Assembly: GCF_018334155.1 (NCBI RefSeq)
Contig: NZ_JAGXTP010000003.1
Span: 248,001-312,000, forward strand
DNA: 64,000 bases
Source: Devosia litorisediminis
GTDB taxonomy: Bacteria; Pseudomonadota; Alphaproteobacteria; Rhizobiales; Devosiaceae
Direction: 5' to 3'
The position numbers and the translations under genes are program-made. Positions within the stretch are counted from its first letter, which is position 1. Each line of letters starts with the position of its first letter. Of this stretch, positions 62,975 through 64,000 are shown in pieces. The notes under the pieces were generated by a model that searched no databases, was not told the origin of the DNA, and was given only the letters and a program-made list of their open reading frames with translations.

Positions 62975-62989
62975 TTAATCATTCCTTAC
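62975..62989 (+). promoter_or_regulatory. Near-match CtrA box TTAA-N7-TTAC
   Basis: TTAA, seven bases, TTACC lies 45 bases before the chemotaxis transducer start, the same variant as at 47.1 kb. CtrA commonly controls motility and chemotaxis genes in this class. Confidence 0.35.
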
Positions 62990-63034
62990 CGATTGCCCGC
63001 TAGGCTTGTGATGTTGCGCGCCTGGGGGGGACCA

Positions 63035-64000
63035 ATGTCAGCTATTGCCGCCGAAGCCACCGTGTCGGTTCAACACGCCGACTCTCAGTCAGATATCGGT
63101 GACCGCGCCGGACGGCTGGGCGTCGAGATAGCCGACGTCGCCGGATTGATCGCCGACCTCTCCAAACTCAGCGGGCAGCAGCAGAGCCAGGCGCAGGCCA
63201 CACAGAGCGCGGCCGCCAGCATGAACGCCGCTGCCGCCCAACTGAGCCGCACCATGGGCACCAGCCGGCAGGCCGCCGCCGAAGTACGCGCCGTGCTCGA
63301 CAAGAGCGCTTCGGCCATCTCGGGCACCGTGCAGCGCACCACAATCACGCTGTCCGCCATGGCCGATGGCGCACTGCATATTCAGACCACGCTTGATGGC
63401 GTCTCAGGTTCGGTCAAGAATGTCGAGACCGCCAGCACGGCCATTGGCCAGATTGCCCGCGAAACCAAATTGCTGGCCCTTAATGCCTCGGTGGAGGCGG
63501 CCCGGGCTGGCGATGCCGGGCGGGGCTTTGCCATCATCGCCAATGCGGTCAAGGGCCTGGCCGACCAGATCCATGAATTTTCGACCCAGACCACCGGCAA
63601 TCTGGGTAATCTGACCGCGGCGCTCGATGCCTTGCGTACCCAGGCCAGGGGCAATTCACAGGCGGCCGAGCAGACCATCGCCGACACCAGCGCCGCTGCC
63701 GAAGCGACAGCAACCCTGGAAGCGCTGGTGGGGTCGGTGGACCGTCTGGTCACCGATATCGATGCCATGGCCCAGCCCGTCGAGCAGTCCATTGCCGGCT
63801 TCAGCACAATGCAGACTGAACTGTCCGCACTCGCCGATGGTGTAGCCGCCGGCCGCGGCCATCTGGAACTGGCCGAAGCCCGTACCCAGTCGATCCTCTC
63901 CATTTCAGAGGACTTCATGCTGTTCCTGGTCGAAAGCGGCTTCCACACCGCCGACGCCCCCTATATCGCTCTGGCCCGCGCCAAGGCGGGGGAGATCGCC
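63035..64000 (+). CDS. Soluble methyl-accepting chemotaxis transducer (3' end beyond window)
   Basis: 322 codons are visible and the frame is open at the edge. There is no signal peptide or membrane helix, so it is a cytosolic transducer. The N-terminal part is a long Ala/Gln-rich coiled coil. The conserved signalling tip lies at about residues 140-170 ([21 protein letters not shown] then [18 protein letters not shown]). The coiled coil returns until about residue 290, and a new segment ([22 protein letters not shown]) begins what is probably a C-terminal sensor domain. GGGGGG precedes the ATG. A CtrA-like site lies upstream. Confidence 0.88.
   Translation, partial: MSAIAAEATVSVQHADSQSDIGDRAGRLGVEIADVAGLIADLSKLSGQQQSQAQATQSAAASMNAAAAQLSRTMGTSRQAAAEVRAVLDKSASAISGTVQRTTITLSAMADGALHIQTTLDGVSGSVKNVETASTAIGQIARETKLLALNASVEAARAGDAGRGFAIIANAVKGLADQIHEFSTQTTGNLGNLTAALDALRTQARGNSQAAEQTIADTSAAAEATATLEALVGSVDRLVTDIDAMAQPVEQSIAGFSTMQTELSALADGVAAGRGHLELAEARTQSILSISEDFMLFLVESGFHTADAPYIALARAKAGEIA

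Overview
The window is a gene-dense, GC-rich bacterial chromosome segment (about 60 protein genes, one tRNA, no rRNA, no CRISPR array). Gene content and order point to an alphaproteobacterium of the order Hyphomicrobiales, plausibly Devosia-like (inference). Supporting features are a hemC-hemD-mic60-hemY cluster divergent from tsaD-gpsA-yciI-EVE, a dapF-mtaB-ftsY-yciB cluster, sdhCDAB, an imuA-imuB-dnaE2 cassette behind a GTTC-N7-GTTC LexA box of the alphaproteobacterial type, a K+-independent H+-pyrophosphatase and a CtrA-like site.

Layout. 1-6.7 kb: a truncated omptin protease gene divergent from xerC, an EamA transporter, a secreted protein of six tandem Asp/Cys repeats, a secreted protein, soluble pyrophosphatase (ppa) and a NavAb-like sodium channel. 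6.8-7.6 kb: a lower-GC two-gene cassette (GGQWT-motif protein plus DUF6968-like protein) resembling an effector/immunity pair. 7.7-13 kb: hppA, yggU, yggT, argC and deoD, with palindromic intergenic repeats. 13-15.5 kb: a probably acquired DUF262/GmrSD-like gene broken by an in-frame TGA, then 0.5 kb of repeat-bearing non-coding DNA. 15.5-24 kb: a membrane protein coupled to a ClpP-like periplasmic protease, a diguanylate cyclase, a luciferase-like oxidoreductase, a PagL-like lipid A deacylase followed by a copy lacking the catalytic serine, a BaiN-type flavoprotein and alaE.

24-36 kb: asd, two overlapping EamA transporters, a secreted EF-hand protein, beta-carbonic anhydrase, DUF1737, a Nudix hydrolase, an amino-acid-type dCache chemoreceptor with a C-terminal pentapeptide, and sdhCDA-DUF3052-small Cys protein-sdhB. 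36-48 kb: a TerB-like protein, the SOS mutagenesis cassette imuA-imuB-dnaE2, phhB, an orphan sugar-binding protein with an unusual start, a GGDEF-EAL protein and a FeeM-like acyltransferase. 48-60 kb: tRNA-Thr(CGT) and the heme/Mic60, tsaD and dapF-ftsY clusters. 60-64 kb: a JmjC/cupin-like protein translationally coupled to a CelD/BcsL-type acetyltransferase, a secreted protein and the start of a soluble chemotaxis transducer that leaves the right edge.

Most of the window is core housekeeping: heme, lysine/threonine and arginine synthesis, the TCA cycle, tRNA modification and protein targeting. The accessory layer is secreted and surface proteins (omptin, PagL pair, Asp/Cys repeat protein), signalling (c-di-GMP enzymes, two chemoreceptors, FeeM-like enzyme), SOS mutagenesis and two small lower-GC insertions. 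The best candidates for an undescribed system are the effector/immunity-like pair, the six-repeat secreted protein, the membrane protein/ClpP-like protease pair and the cupin/acetyltransferase pair.
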